A DNA stretch of 52,225 nucleotides. Source: Polaromonas sp. (GTDB lineage: Bacteria; Pseudomonadota; Gammaproteobacteria; Burkholderiales; Burkholderiaceae_C). The stretch is taken from positions 1 through 52,225 of the forward strand of contig NZ_JAQSDN010000023.1 of the NCBI RefSeq assembly GCF_029945925.1. The letters run 5' to 3'. The notes beneath the pieces are model-generated. The model searched no databases. It was given only the letters and a program-made list of their open reading frames with translations, and was not told the origin of the DNA. A program made the translations under genes and the position numbers. This document shows, piece by piece, positions 52,176-52,225 of the stretch (within the stretch, counting starts at the first letter, position 1; every line of letters starts with the position of its first letter).

Positions 52176-52225
52176 TACATCAACACGTAAGTTTCGAAAC
52201 ATAGTATCGCCCAAGCTTTGTATCT

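Overview
The window reads as a chromosomal segment of a betaproteobacterium of the Burkholderiales, most probably Comamonadaceae (Polaromonas, Rhodoferax or Variovorax-like). This rests on high GC, the ilvB-ilvH-ilvC-pssA-leuA order, the DUF3619/DUF3106/RDD sigma-factor cluster, the sulfite-reductase/DUF934/APS-reductase operon and the style of the dispersed palindromic repeats. The species cannot be fixed from the sequence alone. There is no phage, integrase, transposase gene or CRISPR array. It is mostly core metabolism, unusually rich in sulfur genes and in small repeats.

Layout. 0.2-5.1 kb: DUF2277, then a minus-strand sulfate uptake operon (hydrolase-sbp-cysT-cysW-cysA). 5.4-8 kb: LysR regulator divergent from an azoreductase, plus a second FMN reductase. 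8.1-12.4 kb: an unknown Cys-containing membrane protein, a tandem UspA protein, a SulP transporter, two small proteins and a MITE-like element. 12.5-16.7 kb: two 2-oxoglutarate/Fe(II) oxygenases (AlkB and an Oxygenase-NA type), thioredoxin TrxC, small unknowns and a methyltransferase. 16.8-21.1 kb: an orphan second sulfate-binding protein, YggX, MnmC and a two-part receiver protein. 21.3-27.6 kb: sulfate assimilation (TSUP exporter, cysI, DUF934, cysH, cysD, cysN). 27.7-29.3 kb: FdxA ferredoxin and a ferredoxin-NADP reductase, a plausible electron supply for CysI because no CysJ flavoprotein is present. 29.4-31.8 kb: TPP riboswitch, CytX and ThiD. 31.9-34.6 kb: tRNA-Asn, the N-degron transferases Aat and Bpt, and an IclR regulator. 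34.7-42.2 kb: a PBP7-type endopeptidase and the branched-chain amino acid cluster leuA, pssA, ilvC, ilvH, ilvB, with a leucine-codon leader peptide and attenuator before leuA. 42.5-46 kb: sigma factor, DUF3619, DUF3106, RDD, dgkA and LOG. 46.1-52.2 kb: P-II protein, NadE, a COG3146 acyltransferase-like protein, a PD-(D/E)XK-like protein and small unknowns.

The most striking signal is not a conventional gene. Two families of small palindromic repeats recur across the window. Family A is about 80-115 bp with three GC-rich hairpins (seven copies). Family B is about 65 bp with a core of the form GCTAY-N7-RTAGC (nine clear copies plus one core-only match). Intergenic family A copies start within about six bases of a stop codon, and all seven copies point the same way as the gene they touch. 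Several copies lie inside genes without breaking the frame. cysN carries one of each, and the COG3146 gene carries two A copies in tandem plus one B. Each family is read in the same reading frame in different genes (A as APTL...SLPPEGA, B as LIA...GQ.D). This resembles the Rickettsia palindromic elements that insert into proteins, but in an unrelated lineage with different sequences. The second strong regulatory signal is the leuA attenuator, with an 18-residue leader peptide using CTT/CTA/CTA/CTG and two mutually exclusive hairpins.
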